Assembly: GCF_000003815.2 (NCBI RefSeq)
Contig: NC_049992.1
Coordinates: forward strand, 5,703,839 to 5,767,838
Direction of reading: 5' to 3'
DNA from: Branchiostoma floridae
Taxonomy: Eukaryota > Chordata > Leptocardii > Amphioxiformes > Branchiostomatidae
DNA length: 64,000 bases
Shown: positions 61,906 to 64,000 of the stretch, piece after piece
Numbering within the stretch: the first letter of the stretch is position 1
How the letters are laid out: every line of letters starts with the position of its first letter
Position numbers and translations under genes: made by a program
Notes under the pieces: generated by a model
Databases searched by the model: none
Seen by the model: only the letters and a program-made list of their open reading frames with translations
Told to the model about the DNA's origin: nothing

Positions 61906-62567
61906 TAAGGGGAGACGAACATCCATCTGTACAAACATAGGATAGATTAATCCTTGTATGAGGTCCATTTAAGATGCCCTTCTAGTTATTGTGTAAATCA
62001 GCCACAACAGGCCAAGTGCGGACAGGGGTCTGTATAAACGTAAACTATAGACCCGTTGGAATCGAAACCAATCAAATCGGCGCCTTCAAGGCAAATAGAT
62101 TGCAGTGTCACACAGCCTACATTCAATATCAGATTAAACGAAATGTGCAAAATGAGGATGACGTATGTAAAGGTTAGAGGTCAAAGCGTTTCAGCAAAAC
62201 GCCCCCCTCCCCAGGGAAATCAAGTGTGTACGATCAGTATTGAATGGAACAAGAATCGCTTTGTCTTTACTGTATAATGAATCGGAACGTCGATATACAG
62301 CCTGGTGCTGGAACTGTAAGACCTGCTGACTGACTGCCCTCACGGAGGCAAGCCGAACAATTTTGTCAAGGAACTCCATATATGCATGGTGGGCAGAACG
62401 ATTTGTTGCCAAAAATTGTACTTCGAATACTGGCGCTACTTACTACCTAGTACTTACTACTTCGTAACTTAGTACTTGGGGTGGAATGGGGGTGTTTGGC
62501 GCACACAGATATTTAGTTGATAGTAATATCTTTCTTTACACCTCTTTCTTTCTTTTTTTCGTTTTTG
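61906..62567. other. gene-free stretch
   Basis: Nothing recognised; short overlapping frames only. Confidence 0.5.
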
Positions 62568-62717
62568 AGGCTACCAACTTCAATTTGCTGAAGGCGTTTG
62601 TAGCCTATATAGGAAAGTCGTGTAAAATGCCTTTCCCAAGGTGACACGGCGGGGTTTGAACTCAGGACCTTCTGGACCTGATGCAAACGTGCTGCCGATT
62701 GCGCCGCGCGGTCCAAC
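62568..62717 (-). mobile_element. tRNA-derived SINE head and proximal body
   Basis: Read on the minus strand: GCGGCGCAATCGGCAGC (A-box-like), GAGTTCAAACCCCG (B-box-like), then CACCTTGGGAAAGGCATTTT and ACACGACTTTCC, matching the start of the SINE body at 1768-2335 (CCCTTAGGAAAGGCA). It fades near 62568. Confidence 0.7.
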
Positions 62718-63848
62718 ACCTTGCATTGTTGTTATGTCTGTAGTTATAAATTCTTTACATTTATGCTAAGTCGCTCTGTTGAAATAAGTTCCATAACTTG
62801 AGTGTAATGTCATTTAATCCCGCCTTTTTTCAAGTTGAATTAAAAAAAATAATAATGGCGCTGAAAGGAAAAAAAACGCTTTGTTTACATCTTGCTTGAT
62901 TTTTTCCACAAGCCTTCTTTAAATTTGTAATATTCTCATGCTACAGCCAGCCGTGTGAGGTGAAACCATTTGTATCCGGAGGCCCTAGTTGAAAGACGTT
63001 TTGGTGTCTGACCAACCTATTTACAGTGCATTTATTTGCAAATACAAGCCACCAACTGTCAAAAGACAAAAAGTCCTTGTCTAAGTCTTGTTTATTGACT
63101 TTCTGCATTGTTGTATTATTATGATGAGAACGAGCTGTGTGATCGGATCCACACTGTGTAGTCGTGTTTCAAATTATATACGGTCATCTTCATAAATAAA
63201 CCAACGGTTAGCACAGCATGTAGCTGAAGTTGATCAAATGACGTTAGTTTTCAGCCACCACAAACACTTCTCAAAATGATTAATACATGGATTAGATATG
63301 ATTAATAGCCTACCTGTTGACACAGATATAAATCATTTTAATTGACATACCTTTAGAGCTCCAACTGTAACTCAACTGAGACTTGCCGCAATGTTTTACC
63401 TGCCAAAGGATTCAATTTCAACCATAGGTGAGGTCTGTGATCGAAGCAGGCAAGACAACAAGCAATTTATTAGCTTGGGCGGTGAGCCCTTGACCCTGAA
63501 ATAAGAATGCTTGTCAAGGCCAAATGAGTTTATGCCAACCCCGAATGGGTCGAAACATTTGATAAATAAAAATGAATAACGTTAGATTGCAGGCAATTGT
63601 TAAATTGATCTTGCCTTGACTTGCCTCATTTTGTGTTTTCCAGCAAGTCTTCTTTGTGATGTCTTTGTAAGGCCACGCCAAGTTAGCTTCTTGGCTCTAG
63701 GATTTCAGGAAATAATGCCAGAGTGGAATAAAGACGAGGAAACTCTGTACTTTGGTTACCTCAGTTTCAGGGAGTGACTAGAGTAAGATTAACTTTTTCC
63801 TACGATTCGTCTATTTCCACGGTATCTACGTACGGTCTAACACGCAAT
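62718..63848. other. gene-free stretch with a possible ribozyme relic
   Basis: At 63534-63556, ACCCCGAATGGGTCGAAAC has a stem-loop followed by CGAAAC, like stem II and the GAAA of a hammerhead, but the CTGATGA arm is not present. The rest is AT-rich. Confidence 0.4.
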
Positions 63849-64000
63849 CACACAAACACACACACACACAAACACACAAACACACACACAAACACACACA
63901 CACACACACATCGACATACACACACAAGCACACACGCGCGCGCACAGCCACACATGCACACACACGCTCACGCACACGTCAAGAAAACACACACACGTAC
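63849..64000. repeat. CA-rich microsatellite
   Basis: (CA)n interrupted by A, GCGCG and single changes. It continues past the window edge. Confidence 0.95.

Overview
The window looks like non-coding-rich nuclear DNA from an invertebrate chordate. A cephalochordate (Branchiostoma-like) is my best guess. The reasons are AT-rich DNA with intron-type splice signals, very many short inverted-repeat elements (MITEs), tRNA-derived SINEs with a body I associate with lancelet repeats, and CR1/L2-like retrotransposon tails. The species is an inference; nothing in the sequence names it. Only one coding region is convincing: a single-exon reading frame at 30285-31019 (+) for a secreted, probably pro-protein-processed, cysteine-rich protein of 244 residues. 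It has a strong splice acceptor 39 bases before its ATG and AATAAA 5 bases after its stop. I do not recognise its family.

Nearly everything else is mobile-element debris. The main family (A, about 230 bp, ends like GGTGGTATCTCACTGCAC) has about twelve complete copies and two fragments, in both orientations. A second set (B, ends like GGCCCCCTTTCCACT) includes two short copies and two long copies (4678-5733 and 45974-49058) that lie inverted, 41 kb apart. The second long copy is split by a 2.0-kb element (46311-48326) with clean TTA target duplications, which itself carries a CR1/L2-like retrotransposon 3' end with a 37-bp hairpin: a three-level nest with its empty site preserved in the first copy. 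Copy 44428-44672 has B-like outer ends and A-like inner sequence. Other elements are at 11760-12289, 53966-54170, 49986-50921 (piggyBac type, TTAA) and 58649-61529 (about 370-bp terminal repeats, 6-bp TATTAT duplication, candidate spliced exons inside).

Layout: 1-12.3 kb SINEs, A and B elements, local duplications; 12.3-16.7 kb a possible regulatory block and a SINE; 16.7-29 kb scattered A and B copies and possible regulatory blocks; 29-32.1 kb the secreted-protein gene and its flank; 32.2-43.4 kb two A copies, a short unexplained frame near 40.2 kb and local tandem duplications; 43.8-45.0 kb a degenerate tandem array; 45.4-54.2 kb the nested element, piggyBac element and small MITE; 56.3-61.9 kb microsatellites, the long-TIR element and an A copy; 62.5-64 kb a SINE and a CA-rich microsatellite. 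There is no operon logic here. The genes and elements do not form one pathway, but the inverted-repeat families appear related through shared cores and a shared 3-bp TAA/TTA target site, which suggests mobilisation by related PIF/Harbinger-type transposases encoded elsewhere.
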